A stretch of 64,000 bases of DNA from Bacillus sp. BA3 (lineage in GTDB: Bacteria; Bacillota; Bacilli; Bacillales; DSM-1321): assembly GCA_002835675.1 (NCBI GenBank), contig PIZR01000001.1:298302-362301 (forward strand), written 5' to 3'. The notes beneath the pieces are model-generated. The model worked only from the letters and a program-made list of their open reading frames with translations, made no database searches and had not been told where the DNA came from. Positions 53,563 to 62,149 of this stretch are shown piece after piece (the first letter of the stretch is position 1; every line of letters starts with the position of its first letter). The position numbers and the translations under genes were made by a program.

Positions 53563-54079
53563 GGTATTTTAACATATTTAAAGTCTTTATGCTTTGACTA
53601 AAACTCATATCATATAGGAATATAAAAGGTCAAACTTAGTAACAGATTATCTATTGGAGTTTTTTCAGATGGAGTGATTGTATAGCTTTAAGCGTCCTGA
53701 TGGCCAGACAATAAGGTTCTTCAGTACTAGCTTTTCGAGTTCAGCACCAGCTTGAAAGGATCAGCATTAACGCTTATGAAGTTAGTTCTAACTTACCGAT
53801 ATTTGCCAGTTATATTGCTGTTTATCACTCCGATGCTAAAATTCAGCATGAAAAGGGGAGGGATTTGTGTATTGGTATTTTTCTCTAAACAATAGATAGT
53901 ATTTAGCTTTTTTTAAATAATATAGTAACCATAAAAATCTGTATCTGTACCCTAATTTGTATAGGGGGTTTAGCTTATCTGGGGAAATTCACTTATATTC
54001 TCAATCCTAGTTTATCATTAAATTTGAAGACTGGGTTTAGGTGAAATACATTAGAGTTTGGGCTCTTTTGAAGTCTCAC
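53563..54079. other. Gene-free stretch
   Basis: About 500 bp between the tcuA terminator and a small minus-strand gene. I see no credible gene, structured element or operator, only scattered short AT-rich repeats. Confidence 0.5.
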
Positions 54080-54226
54080 TTATACAAAACAAGGATCATT
54101 AAAGTAAACTATTTCGGAAAGAATTTTAGTGCCTTTCATATTTTTGAATATTTCTTTCGCTTCTTTTTCTGTGTCAAATTCAAATATTTTAATATTTTCC
54201 TTTAAAAAGATAGTGATGACCCACAT
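54080..54226 (-). CDS. Small conserved protein of 48 residues
   Basis: ATG 54226 follows GGAGGCTTGTCAA, a strong ribosome site, and gives MWVITIFLKENIKIFEFDTE, then KEAKEIFKNMKGTKILSEIVY and a Pro-Cys end. Short proteins of this type (MWVITVFE..., FDT.KEA) are familiar to me from Bacillaceae genomes, with no known function. A longer 65-codon reading exists but lacks a ribosome site. It lies 57 bp past the prpF stop, same direction. Confidence 0.65.
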   Translation of the reverse strand: MWVITIFLKENIKIFEFDTEKEAKEIFKNMKGTKILSEIVYFNDPCFV

Positions 54227-54283
54227 TTGACAAGCCTCCAAGTGATAGAAAATTTTTTGCTGTAATTTGCAGATCAATTCAAA

Positions 54284-55411
54284 TCAAGCTAATTGATAGG
54301 AATGCTCGTAATTTTTTTTCGTGTACACGTATCCCTCCAAAATGATTCTTGCTGTGCGTACCACTTTAATAGCACGTATGTGTCCTGCCAAGAAATCAAC
54401 CTTTGTTTCCATTATCCCCGCAGGATGGGCTAATCGGAAAATTTCGTGTTTAATGTTCACCATCTCAGATAAAACCGTATCCTGTAAGTAAGCCCCTGCT
54501 GTTGCACAGATGGCTCCTGTAATGGCAAGCGCTTGATGGGGCTTTTGCATTGACATCATTCGGATCATCAAATCCATCTCTGACGCTTTTCTTTCAGATC
54601 CGTTTAGATCGAAGTAATCCATAGGAGGAGCAATTAGAGTCATTTTAGGTACAGCAGGAGATTTGACAGTAGCTGATTTCTTATCGGAAAATTGACACAT
54701 TTCAGCTGCAATTGATCGGATTTCTTCCAGTTCATTTAATTTTTCCTGTGAATAATCATTGGGTAATTCGGTTCCGCTTAGACCAATATCCTGTGCCCTT
54801 ACAAAAACGAGTGGATTGGCAACATCAATAATTGAAACTTGAATTAGCCTATCCTTGGTTTTAATCATGTCAATCGGATTTCCTGTAGGGAAAAGTTTTC
54901 CTGTAACTGCTCCTTCTGCACGAGTAAAAGAAAGATAAATAGGTGATCCTTTACCAGGCACCCCAGGTATTGAGCAGCATCCTTCTGATTTCACTTGTCC
55001 ATTTTCAACCTCAACTTCTGCAATAATCAGTTTTTGTGTATTCACGTTAAAAATTTTCACCGTTGTAACAGGTTCTTTTACAGGGACTAATCCTTGCTCA
55101 ATTGCGTAAGGTCCTACAGCAGATGAAATATTTCCACAATTTCCTTTAAAATCGACCATTTGATTATCGATGCTGACCTGAGCAAATGTATATTCCACAT
55201 CGAATTCTGGTGATTCTGATTTTTTGATGATCGCTGCTTTACTTGTCAATGAATTCGCTCCTCCAAGACCATCAATCTGTCTCCGATCCGGACTGCCCAT
55301 CACGTCAAGTAAGAAATCCTCCCAGTGTAAGGGATTCGAAGGCATATGATCAAAATTAAGGAACACACCTTTACTTGTCCCGCCGCGCATTACAACTACA
55401 GGTACTTTCAT
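54284..55411 (-). CDS. PrpF-family isomerase (aconitate/methylaconitate/oxalomesaconate type)
   Basis: 375 aa from ATG 55411 (AGGTGG upstream). MRGGTSKGVFLNFD (~7-20), IDGLGGANSLTSKAAII and FKGNCGNISSAVGPYAIEQG (~88-107, with the conserved Cys/Asn) are PrpF hallmarks. Family members are cis-trans isomerases or tautomerases of tricarboxylates: PrpF on 2-methylaconitate, GalD on 4-oxalomesaconate, others on aconitate. Beside a TcuA-like dehydrogenase and CitMHS carriers, aconitate isomerisation is the best guess. It is divergent from lysR2. Confidence 0.9.
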   Translation of the reverse strand: MKVPVVVMRGGTSKGVFLNFDHMPSNPLHWEDFLLDVMGSPDRRQIDGLGGANSLTSKAAIIKKSESPEFDVEYTFAQVSIDNQMVDFKGNCGNISSAVGPYAIEQGLVPVKEPVTTVKIFNVNTQKLIIAEVEVENGQVKSEGCCSIPGVPGKGSPIYLSFTRAEGAVTGKLFPTGNPIDMIKTKDRLIQVSIIDVANPLVFVRAQDIGLSGTELPNDYSQEKLNELEEIRSIAAEMCQFSDKKSATVKSPAVPKMTLIAPPMDYFDLNGSERKASEMDLMIRMMSMQKPHQALAITGAICATAGAYLQDTVLSEMVNIKHEIFRLAHPAGIMETKVDFLAGHIRAIKVVRTARIILEGYVYTKKNYEHSYQLA

Positions 55412-55487
55412 TGTATAACCACCTTTTCTCAAATCAATATTTATAGCACTACCGGTTCCTTTGAAAATATAGTATGATATGTTTATT

Positions 55488-55510
55488 CATAAGTAAAATA
55501 CATATTTTTT
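55488..55510. promoter_or_regulatory. Shared tricarboxylate operator, site 2
   Basis: CATAAGTAAAATACATATT plus a T run, in the 149-bp region between the divergent prpF and lysR2 genes. It is 50 bp before lysR2 and 77 bp before prpF, so it could control both. Confidence 0.6.
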
Positions 55511-55560
55511 TAATAAAAATGATAAAAAAACTTATAATCCAAAAAGTGGGAGATGGTTAA

Positions 55561-56424
55561 GTGGACGAAAAAGATTGGATTGCGATAAGGGTACTATATG
55601 AAGAAAAAAACATTAGCCGTGCCGCAGAGCGTTTATATATATCGCAGCCGGCGTTAACGTACCGGCTTAAAAATTTAGAAAAAGAATTTAGCACAAACCT
55701 ATTTTTCAAAATAAAAGGAGGCATTGAGTTCACTTCAGAAGGGATACATTTAGCGGGTTATGCGGAAGAAATGGTGAAAAAGTTGCAAAAAACGAAAGAT
55801 TATATGCTGAATATGAAAAATGAGGTAAGAGGAACGTTAAGGCTTGGCGTTTCCAGCAACTTTGCCCAATATAAACTACCAGAAATATTGAAAAAGTTTT
55901 CAACACAATATCCTCATGTACAATTTAATGTGAATACAGGCTGGAGTACTGAAATCATGCATCTTCTGGATTCCTCTAGTGTTCAATTAGGCATTCTGCG
56001 TGGAAATTATGAATGGTATGGAATCAAATCGTTACTGCATAAAGAAAGACTTTGTTTAATTTCTAAGAAAGAGGTAGACTTGGATAATTTGCCAGAACTT
56101 CCATTCATAAATTATAAGACCGACAGTTCTTTAAAAAACTTAATAAATGGCTGGTGGCATGATAGATTCCCAGAGCCACCATTTGTAACCATGGAAACGG
56201 ATCGGCAGGAGACGTGCAAAGAGATGGTCAAAAATGATCTTGGTGTTTCTATTCTGCCGGAAATATGCCTGCAGCCTTCAGATAATTTGCATACATACGG
56301 GTTATCCTACAAAAATGGGAAGCCGGTGTTAAGAAATACTTGGTTAATGTATAATCAGGATTCATTAAAACTCTCTACTGTGAAAAACTTTATTGATTTC
56401 TTGAATAAAAATTCCAATCTGTAA
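55561..56424 (+). CDS. LysR-family regulator (copy 2)
   Basis: 287 aa; GTG start behind GGGAGATGG. The helix-turn-helix reads EKNISRAAERLYISQPALTY and the effector domain opens with TLRLGVSSNFAQYKLPEILK. It is a paralog of lysR1 (50813) over its full length. It sits between the prpF gene (divergent) and CitMHS copy 2 (same direction, 270 bp on), both of which have the shared operator. Confidence 0.93.
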   Translation: MDEKDWIAIRVLYEEKNISRAAERLYISQPALTYRLKNLEKEFSTNLFFKIKGGIEFTSEGIHLAGYAEEMVKKLQKTKDYMLNMKNEVRGTLRLGVSSNFAQYKLPEILKKFSTQYPHVQFNVNTGWSTEIMHLLDSSSVQLGILRGNYEWYGIKSLLHKERLCLISKKEVDLDNLPELPFINYKTDSSLKNLINGWWHDRFPEPPFVTMETDRQETCKEMVKNDLGVSILPEICLQPSDNLHTYGLSYKNGKPVLRNTWLMYNQDSLKLSTVKNFIDFLNKNSNL

Positions 56425-56426
56425 CG

Positions 56427-56468
56427 AAAAAGCACTATGAAATTATTGAAAATTTCATAGTGCTTTTT
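56427..56468 (+). terminator. Strong intrinsic terminator after lysR2
   Basis: AAAAGCACTATGAAAT/ATTTCATAGTGCTTTT, a perfect 16-bp stem with a 9-base loop and a TT tract. It separates lysR2 from the transporter. Confidence 0.85.
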
Positions 56469-56523
56469 TGGATTTCTTAATTTAATATAAAATGGATTAT
56501 AAGTTTTTTTTTCGAAAAAGTAC

Positions 56524-56545
56524 AAAAAATATGTATTTCACTTAT
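56524..56545. promoter_or_regulatory. Shared tricarboxylate operator, site 3
   Basis: AAAAAATATGTATTTCACTT followed by AT; reverse complement of site 2 with one difference. It lies ~130-150 bp before CitMHS copy 2. Confidence 0.6.
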
Positions 56546-56639
56546 TTGATGATATGAACTATTCTAAAAATAGAAAATAAAGCAACAGGGAATCAGAAGA
56601 TATGTAATATTTTTTAGTTATTCAAACTTCTCATCTGGT

Positions 56640-56653
56640 TGTAAGCGGTTTCT
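56640..56653 (+). promoter_or_regulatory. cre-like site before CitMHS copy 2
   Basis: TGTAAGCGGTTTCT matches the CcpA consensus except for its last base. It lies just ahead of the AGGAGGG ribosome site, as the cre at 49271 lies close to the other carrier gene. Confidence 0.5.
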
Positions 56654-56671
56654 TTAATAGGAGGGATTAAT

Positions 56672-57982
56672 ATTCTAACGTTACTTGGAATTTCAATGGT
56701 CGTTGTCTTTACTTATTTAATCATGTCTAAACGGTTATCACCTGTTAATTCTCTTGTAGTCATTCCAATTATCTTTGCATTAATTGGCGGATTTGGTCCA
56801 GAGCTCGGAGATATGATGCTCGATGGAATAAAGGTTGTCGCACCTTCAGCCGCTTTGCTATTGTTCGCTATTTTGTTTTTCGGAGTTCTGATTGACGCTG
56901 GATTATTTGATCCACTTATTAAAACTATGTTGAAAATCGTAAAAGGGGATCCGGTTAAAATAGCGATAGGAACAGCGGTAATCGCAATGACCGTTGCCTT
57001 GGATGGTGATGGTACCACGACTCATATGATTACGATTTCCGCCATGCTGCCTCTTTACTTACGACTTGGTATGAATCCACTTATCCTTGCCACTATTTCT
57101 ATGCTGGCTGTCAGTATTATGAGTGGTATGACTCCTTGGGGAGGACCTGCAACTAGAGCAATAGCATCATTAGGTCTGGATGCAAATGAATTCTTTGTCC
57201 CGATTATCCCAACACTATTCTCAGGAATAGCAGCTATTCTTTTTACCGCTTATGTACTTGGTAAAAAAGAGCGCAAAAGGCTTGGCGTTGTTTATATCAA
57301 ATCTGCACCTGAAATGAAAGGGGCTCTTGCTGAAGCAGCTGTAGCTTCCGCCATACAAGACGATTTAAAGCGCCCTAAATTAATATGGGTCAATCTTTTG
57401 TTGACGCTCACAGTCATGGTCGTACTTGTAATGGGCTTAGTACCTGTACCGGTGTTGTTTCTAATCGGGTTTGTTCTTGCTTCAATCATTAATTACCCTA
57501 ATTTAGAACAGCAAAAAGAGCGAATCGGGTCACATGCAGGAAACGCTATCACCGTTGTTACATTAGTATTTGCGGCTGGTATTTTCACAGGGATCTTTTC
57601 CGGAACGAAAATGGTAGACGCCATAGCAAATTCATTAGTGGCCATCATTCCGGATTCTTTAGGCTCTTTTTTACCGATGGTCGTTGCGTTCACAAGTATG
57701 CCATTTACGTTCGTTTTATCAAATGATGCTTACTACTTTGGTGTTTTGCCAATTCTTGCCGAAGCAGGAGAAGCTTATGGTGTGAGTCCTTTAGAAATTG
57801 CCAGAGCTTCCGTACTGGGGCAGCCTGTACATTTCTTAAGTCCACTCGTGGCCTCGACTCTTTTACTGGTAGGGATGGTAAAGACAGATATCGGGGAACT
57901 ACAGCGGTATGCATTTAAATGGGCTCTAATTTGTTCATTAGTCCTTATTATTACTGCTATCTTGACAGGGGCTATTATTTAA
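56672..57982 (+). CDS. CitMHS-family tricarboxylate transporter (copy 2), probable ATT start
   Basis: About 436 aa, paralog of the carrier at 47926. Landmarks: [38 protein letters not shown] and [21 protein letters not shown]. The first ATG (56696) has no ribosome site and would cut the first membrane helix, whereas the paralog's MFLTILGISM aligns with the codons before it. GGAGGG at 56660-56665 points to ATT 56672 as start (giving xLTLLGISM), a rare but known initiation codon. If ATG 56696 is used, the protein has 428 aa. Citrate-like metal-tricarboxylate uptake is the family role. Confidence 0.9.
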   Translation: MLTLLGISMVVVFTYLIMSKRLSPVNSLVVIPIIFALIGGFGPELGDMMLDGIKVVAPSAALLLFAILFFGVLIDAGLFDPLIKTMLKIVKGDPVKIAIGTAVIAMTVALDGDGTTTHMITISAMLPLYLRLGMNPLILATISMLAVSIMSGMTPWGGPATRAIASLGLDANEFFVPIIPTLFSGIAAILFTAYVLGKKERKRLGVVYIKSAPEMKGALAEAAVASAIQDDLKRPKLIWVNLLLTLTVMVVLVMGLVPVPVLFLIGFVLASIINYPNLEQQKERIGSHAGNAITVVTLVFAAGIFTGIFSGTKMVDAIANSLVAIIPDSLGSFLPMVVAFTSMPFTFVLSNDAYYFGVLPILAEAGEAYGVSPLEIARASVLGQPVHFLSPLVASTLLLVGMVKTDIGELQRYAFKWALICSLVLIITAILTGAII

Positions 57983-58021
57983 GTATAACGTTATCAATTA
58001 AATTCTCGAACTTAAAAATTA

Positions 58022-58067
58022 GGGCTGTGCCAAAACCAATTATTATTAGTGGTTTTTGGGACAGCCC
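58022..58067. terminator. Bidirectional terminator between convergent genes
   Basis: GGGCTGTGCCAAAACCA/TGGTTTTTGGGACAGCCC with an 11-base loop; the ends are followed by ATTCTTTT (+) and an A/T run (-). It serves CitMHS 2 and yyaC. Confidence 0.7.
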
Positions 58068-58073
58068 ATTCTT

Positions 58074-58607
58074 TTAATAAGGTCTAGAAGTCTCGCCGGT
58101 CGCTTGAGTAATGATTTTTACGATTTTATTCGCCAAATTCATAACCGTGTAAAGACGAGTATCATTTAAAAATTGCATCGTTGGCAGCGGATCTATATAA
58201 TTTACCATTCCTATAATGTGATAGTCTCCCACTTCAGGTAATACTTTTTTTAAAGCTTTCCCTGGGACAAGAGGTCCATCCTTCAAGAAAACATAACCGA
58301 CCTGGTTTTGATCCCCTAAACAAGCATCCACACTAAAAATAAGAGGCCTTTTGAATTGTTTTTTAATTTCTTTCAACGTCTCTTTTAAATTAAATGCATG
58401 AACGGGATTTTCCAAGGTACCGTAAACACGATAAGGCACCGTGTGTTCTTTTAGCATCGTCCCGACTAAAGGGCCCAATGAATCCCCAACCGATCGATCT
58501 GAACCAATGCACAGAAAGATTACATCTTCATTTTGACATCCTGAAGATTGAATAATCTCTTTGACTTTTAATGCTAAACTGTTTATTTCTTCGCCTTTTG
58601 GTTCCAC
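58074..58607 (-). CDS. yyaC: YyaC-like spore protein (DUF1256, GPR-protease-like fold)
   Basis: 177 aa from GTG 58607. VIFLCIGSDRSVGDSLGPLV (~29-48) and PLIFSVDACLGDQNQVGYVF (~89-108) with GDYHIIGMVNYIDPL are the YyaC/spore-protease-like motifs. A longer frame opens at ATG 58658 without a ribosome site, while AAAGGAGGGAG lies inside it at ~58617-58628, so a later start (GTG 58607 or ATT 58616) is more likely. The family is confined to spore formers, which supports the host assignment. Exact role unknown. Confidence 0.88.
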   Translation of the reverse strand: MEPKGEEINSLALKVKEIIQSSGCQNEDVIFLCIGSDRSVGDSLGPLVGTMLKEHTVPYRVYGTLENPVHAFNLKETLKEIKKQFKRPLIFSVDACLGDQNQVGYVFLKDGPLVPGKALKKVLPEVGDYHIIGMVNYIDPLPTMQFLNDTRLYTVMNLANKIVKIITQATGETSRPY

Positions 58608-59123
58608 AGAACAAATCTGCTCCCTCCTTTTGTAAATTAGACTCACTTTGATTCCCATTTATTCTATTATACGAATTAAAAAGTTATCATGCATGTAAAT
58701 ATGAGCATATGCTTGAGACTGATGGATATTTTTAAATTATTAGTATTTAACATTTTGAAAAATGGCAGTAATTCAAAACATGCGAGTAAGTGGGAGTAGG
58801 TTTACAACTAGAATATTTCTAGATCAATTATATAGCATGTCTTTAACCGATACCCCTTTCAAAAATTTTATTGGATTTGGGTAGAATTAATCGGGTTAAC
58901 TAGTTTGTCATAGTGTATCTCTTATATTTACAAACTATTAATAAGCTTTAATATTCTGCATCATTCTTTTTATGACAAAATCCTTAGTTTTTTCTCCATT
59001 TTTGGCTAATTCCACCAATTTCCATCCTTTACATGTTATAAATGTCGTTATAACCTCCTTTGTTTTCGAATAAACCATGACTTTTGGTTTATCTTTCATG
59101 TGAAGGAATAAAATCACATGGGT
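58608..59123. other. Upstream region of yyaC and the PhoX-like gene
   Basis: About 500 bp without a gene. It contains an A/T-rich yyaC leader and, near 59028-59060, TTTACATG and TTATAA-type strings that may be weak PhoP-like repeats. Nothing else is supportable. Confidence 0.4.
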
Positions 59124-59152
59124 TTAACAGAGCATTTAAAATGGTCTGTTAA
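59124..59152 (+). promoter_or_regulatory. TTAACA inverted repeat, possible PhoP box
   Basis: TTAACAGA (59124) and TCTGTTAA (59145) form an 8-bp dyad. TTAACA-N5-TTTAAA within it is close to the PhoP pattern of TTAACA-like boxes with 5-bp spacing. It lies ~70 bp before a phosphatase gene, so phosphate control is plausible. Confidence 0.35.
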
Positions 59153-59219
59153 TTTTAAGGGTAGAGTTTGCTATAAGGAATATAGCATCCCTAAAAAAGA
59201 TTTTTTGGAGGTAATGTTG

Positions 59220-60665
59220 ATGAAATCTAGCAATAGCGGTTTAAACAGACGTAATTTCTTAAAAGTTGGCGGAATGAGTACATTAGCATTAACACTTGGT
59301 TCAACAGGGGTATTTTCTCTTGCGGGAGCTACAAAAGGATTTGCTGCGGAATCCAGCAATCCAACAAGTGGATTTGGTGGCTATGGCCCACTAGTAAAAG
59401 ATCCAAATGGAGTTCTTGATCTGCCAAGGGGATTTCATTACAAAATGCTTTCACGAACTGGTGATATCATGCCTAATGGTGACCTTGTCCCTTCTGCCCA
59501 CGATGGAATGGCTGCCTATAAAGGAGAGAAGGGTACAACCATTCTTGTAAGAAACCATGAAAATGGGACAAATTCGGATTACCCTGTAAACGGAAAAAAA
59601 CCTTGGAGTGCTGGTGCTGCCGGCGGCACAACCACATTAATCGTTGGACAAAATAACAAGGTCATTGATCAGTATGTATCAAGTTCAGGTACAATCCGTA
59701 ACTGTGCTGGTGGTGCTACGACTTGGGGCACTTGGTTAACAATGGAAGAAACTCGTGATATGGGACATGGCTTTGTATTTGAAGTAAATCCGCTTGATCC
59801 TGAAAACGAAATGTCAAGAACACCGATCCGTGATATGGGTTATTTCTCCCATGAAGCTGGGCATGTTGACCCTTCAACAGGAATTTGGTATTTAACCGAA
59901 GACGCAAGTCCAAGCTTCTTGTACCGTTTTACCCCACATGACCGAAGTCAAAAGCTAGGTTCTCTGCAAAAGGGCGGTACACTTGAAGCAGCAGCGATTG
60001 ATGAATTACCAGCTGCTGCTGCAAGTCAATTTAGTACTAGACAAAAATTCGGGATTGTTTGGAAAAAATTAAATCCTGAAATCGCACAGCAAGATGCTAA
60101 GGATAAAGGCTGTATTCAGTTTAGCCGCTTAGAAGGGGCTTATTTTTCTGAAGGTACTTTATGGTTTGATGATACAAGTGCAGGTTCAGCACGCCTTGGC
60201 CGTGTTTATCGCTACACTCCAGCGACAAAAACCTTAGAACTATTCTATGAGTCTACTGATAAAAATGATTTAGAAGCACCGGATAACATTACAATCACTC
60301 CTTGGGGAGATCTTTGGATCGCCGAAGATGGTGGCGGTAATGATCGTATTGTCGGATTAACTCCTGAAGGAAATATCTATACTTTCGCTGAAAATATGAT
60401 GAACGGTTCTGAATTTGCTGGCCCTACATTTTCTCCAGATGGAAATACTTTCTTTGTAAATATGCAAACACCAGGTATCACCTTCGCGATTTGGGGACCA
60501 TTTGCACGCAGAAATTCTACCCGTAGACGAGCTATGAACCAGGCTCAACCGCCAGCAAGTCTTGCTCCTGTTGTTTCGGATAAACTTACTGCATTCGCAG
60601 AAGAACAAGGTATGTCTATATTAGAAGCAGCAGCTTTAGAGCGTCATGGTATGCCAATTTTATAA
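59220..60665 (+). CDS. Tat-exported PhoX-like alkaline phosphatase (DUF839)
   Basis: 481 aa from ATG 59220, 8 bp after TTGGAGG. The signal LNRRNFLKVGGMSTLALTLG (~8-27) has the twin-arginine motif and ends near FAAES. The mature part holds LPRGFHYKMLS, LVRNHENG, NCAGGATTWGTWLTMEET (~155-172) and EAGHVDPSTGIWYLTEDA, typical of PhoX/DUF839 Ca/Fe phosphatases. It should release phosphate from esters outside the cell. The next gene encodes a TatA subunit, as phoD is linked to tatAd in B. subtilis. Confidence 0.93.
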   Translation: MKSSNSGLNRRNFLKVGGMSTLALTLGSTGVFSLAGATKGFAAESSNPTSGFGGYGPLVKDPNGVLDLPRGFHYKMLSRTGDIMPNGDLVPSAHDGMAAYKGEKGTTILVRNHENGTNSDYPVNGKKPWSAGAAGGTTTLIVGQNNKVIDQYVSSSGTIRNCAGGATTWGTWLTMEETRDMGHGFVFEVNPLDPENEMSRTPIRDMGYFSHEAGHVDPSTGIWYLTEDASPSFLYRFTPHDRSQKLGSLQKGGTLEAAAIDELPAAAASQFSTRQKFGIVWKKLNPEIAQQDAKDKGCIQFSRLEGAYFSEGTLWFDDTSAGSARLGRVYRYTPATKTLELFYESTDKNDLEAPDNITITPWGDLWIAEDGGGNDRIVGLTPEGNIYTFAENMMNGSEFAGPTFSPDGNTFFVNMQTPGITFAIWGPFARRNSTRRRAMNQAQPPASLAPVVSDKLTAFAEEQGMSILEAAALERHGMPIL

Positions 60666-60722
60666 GCAATGAACGCATTTTTTGAGTACTATCAAACCAT
60701 CATGGTATAGGAGGTGAGACGT

Positions 60723-60950
60723 TTGTTATCTAGTATCGGAATCCCCGGCCTAATTCTCATTCTAGTCATTGCGTTAATCATTTTTGGTCCTTCGAAATTA
60801 CCGGAAATCGGAAGTGCTTTTGGAAACACTTTAAAAGAATTTAAAAAAGCCACAAATGACTTGATCAGCCATGACAAAGAAGAAAAAACTAACTCTGAAG
60901 AGAAAAATAAACTAGTAGGTCTTGAGAAATCCGAAAAGACCGGAAACTAA
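60723..60950 (+). CDS. tatA: Twin-arginine translocase subunit TatA (TatAd-like)
   Basis: 75 aa. TTG 60723 is preferred because GGAGG (60710-60714) would overlap an in-frame GTG at 60714. [20 protein letters not shown] is the single membrane helix, [20 protein letters not shown] the hinge and amphipathic helix, then an acidic/lysine-rich tail. It is close to B. subtilis TatAd as I remember it. No tatC follows, so it must pair with a TatC encoded elsewhere. 57 bp after the PhoX-like gene. Confidence 0.94.
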   Translation: MLSSIGIPGLILILVIALIIFGPSKLPEIGSAFGNTLKEFKKATNDLISHDKEEKTNSEEKNKLVGLEKSEKTGN

Positions 60951-60998
60951 ATAACTTGTTTTACAACTTAATAGAGTAATTTGCTTGGAGGAAATAGT

Positions 60999-62012
60999 AT
61001 GAAAAAAATGGGAAATATATTTTTGACGGGCTGCTTTTCGCTGGCGATGGCTGCCGTTTTTGTCGCAAAGCCCGTTACGGCAGATGCGGAGGAAAAGCTC
61101 AAGGAGGGAGAGAAGTTTAAACTCACCATTCTCCAGACGAATGACTTTCATGGTCATCTGGATGACATCGTCTCGCTGGATGATGGAACCCTTCATCACA
61201 ATTCTATTGCGAAGTATGCCACCATCATTGAAAATGTGCGCAATGAAGAGGAGAATGTGCTTCTCGTCGATGGCGGGGATGTCTTCCTGCGCGGCGAGTT
61301 TCAGGCGGGTCAAGGAGAGTTGGAGACGTCCCTTTTGAAAGCTTTGGACTATGATGCGATGGCTCTAGGAAACAACGACTTCCGCGTTTACCCTGTCGGG
61401 GAGGGCACACCGGACAGCCGTTATGAACAGTTAAAAGATTACCACCGCAACGTGAATTTCCCCATCCTTACTGGTAATGTAATTGACAGGGAAACAGGAA
61501 AGTACATTCAAAATGTAAAACCTTGGAAGATTTTTGCTTTCAATGGCGTTAAAGTCGGCATGATCGGCCTCACATCGATGAAGCCGGAAATTCGCGGTTG
61601 GGATGATGTTGCAGACCTCGATTTCATCGAACCGGTTCAAGCCTTGAATGCGTTGCTTCCTGAAGTGAGTGAAAAGTCAGACGTTAACATTGTCCTTTCG
61701 CATGCTGGAAATCCTGAAGACCATAAGCTGGCTCAGGTTTCCGGAGTTTCAGCGGTAATCGGGGCAGATACACACAAGGTCATCGAAACTCCCGAATACG
61801 AATTCAACGGAGAGGTGATGGTGCCAATTACTCAAGCTGGCGGAGAACAAGAACATTATTTGGGCCGCCTGAATTTGACTTTTGAAGTCGTTGACGCCAA
61901 AATGACTTTGGTCGAATCCAATGGATTCCTCTACGACGTCACAAATGTTCCGGCAAATCCGGAGATACAAGCGATTATAGACGATTATCGTGCAGATTTG
62001 AAAGCGCAATAA
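60999..62012 (+). CDS. Secreted 5'-nucleotidase-like metallophosphoesterase
   Basis: 337 aa from ATG 60999 after GGAGGAAA. An N-terminal Sec signal (IFLTGCFSLAMAAVFVAKPV, cleavage near TADAEE; a GC pair in it leaves a lipoprotein possible) precedes the metallophosphoesterase domain: LQTNDFHGHL (~44-53), VDGGDVFLRG, LGNNDFR and VLSHAGN (~240). The C-terminal nucleotide-binding domain of full UshA/YfkN enzymes is missing, so it may act on simple phosphate esters. GC content is higher than in most neighbours. It completes the phosphate-scavenging set. Confidence 0.9.
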   Translation: MKKMGNIFLTGCFSLAMAAVFVAKPVTADAEEKLKEGEKFKLTILQTNDFHGHLDDIVSLDDGTLHHNSIAKYATIIENVRNEEENVLLVDGGDVFLRGEFQAGQGELETSLLKALDYDAMALGNNDFRVYPVGEGTPDSRYEQLKDYHRNVNFPILTGNVIDRETGKYIQNVKPWKIFAFNGVKVGMIGLTSMKPEIRGWDDVADLDFIEPVQALNALLPEVSEKSDVNIVLSHAGNPEDHKLAQVSGVSAVIGADTHKVIETPEYEFNGEVMVPITQAGGEQEHYLGRLNLTFEVVDAKMTLVESNGFLYDVTNVPANPEIQAIIDDYRADLKAQ

Positions 62013-62037
62013 TCAAATCTTCATAATGCTATGAGGT

Positions 62038-62070
62038 AAGGACAAAGCGAGGTTATTCGCTTTGTCCTTT
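62038..62070 (+). terminator. Strong intrinsic terminator
   Basis: AAGGACAAAGCGA/TCGCTTTGTCCTT, perfect 13-bp stem with a 6-base loop; 26 bp past the phosphoesterase stop. An imperfect second hairpin (GGGCC...GGCC plus T5) follows at ~62100-62147. Confidence 0.85.
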
Positions 62071-62149
62071 CTATATTAATGATAAAGTAAAGACTGCAAG
62101 GGCCTGTCCCAGAAAGTCGGAAAACTAACTGACTTGCGGCCTTTTTATT

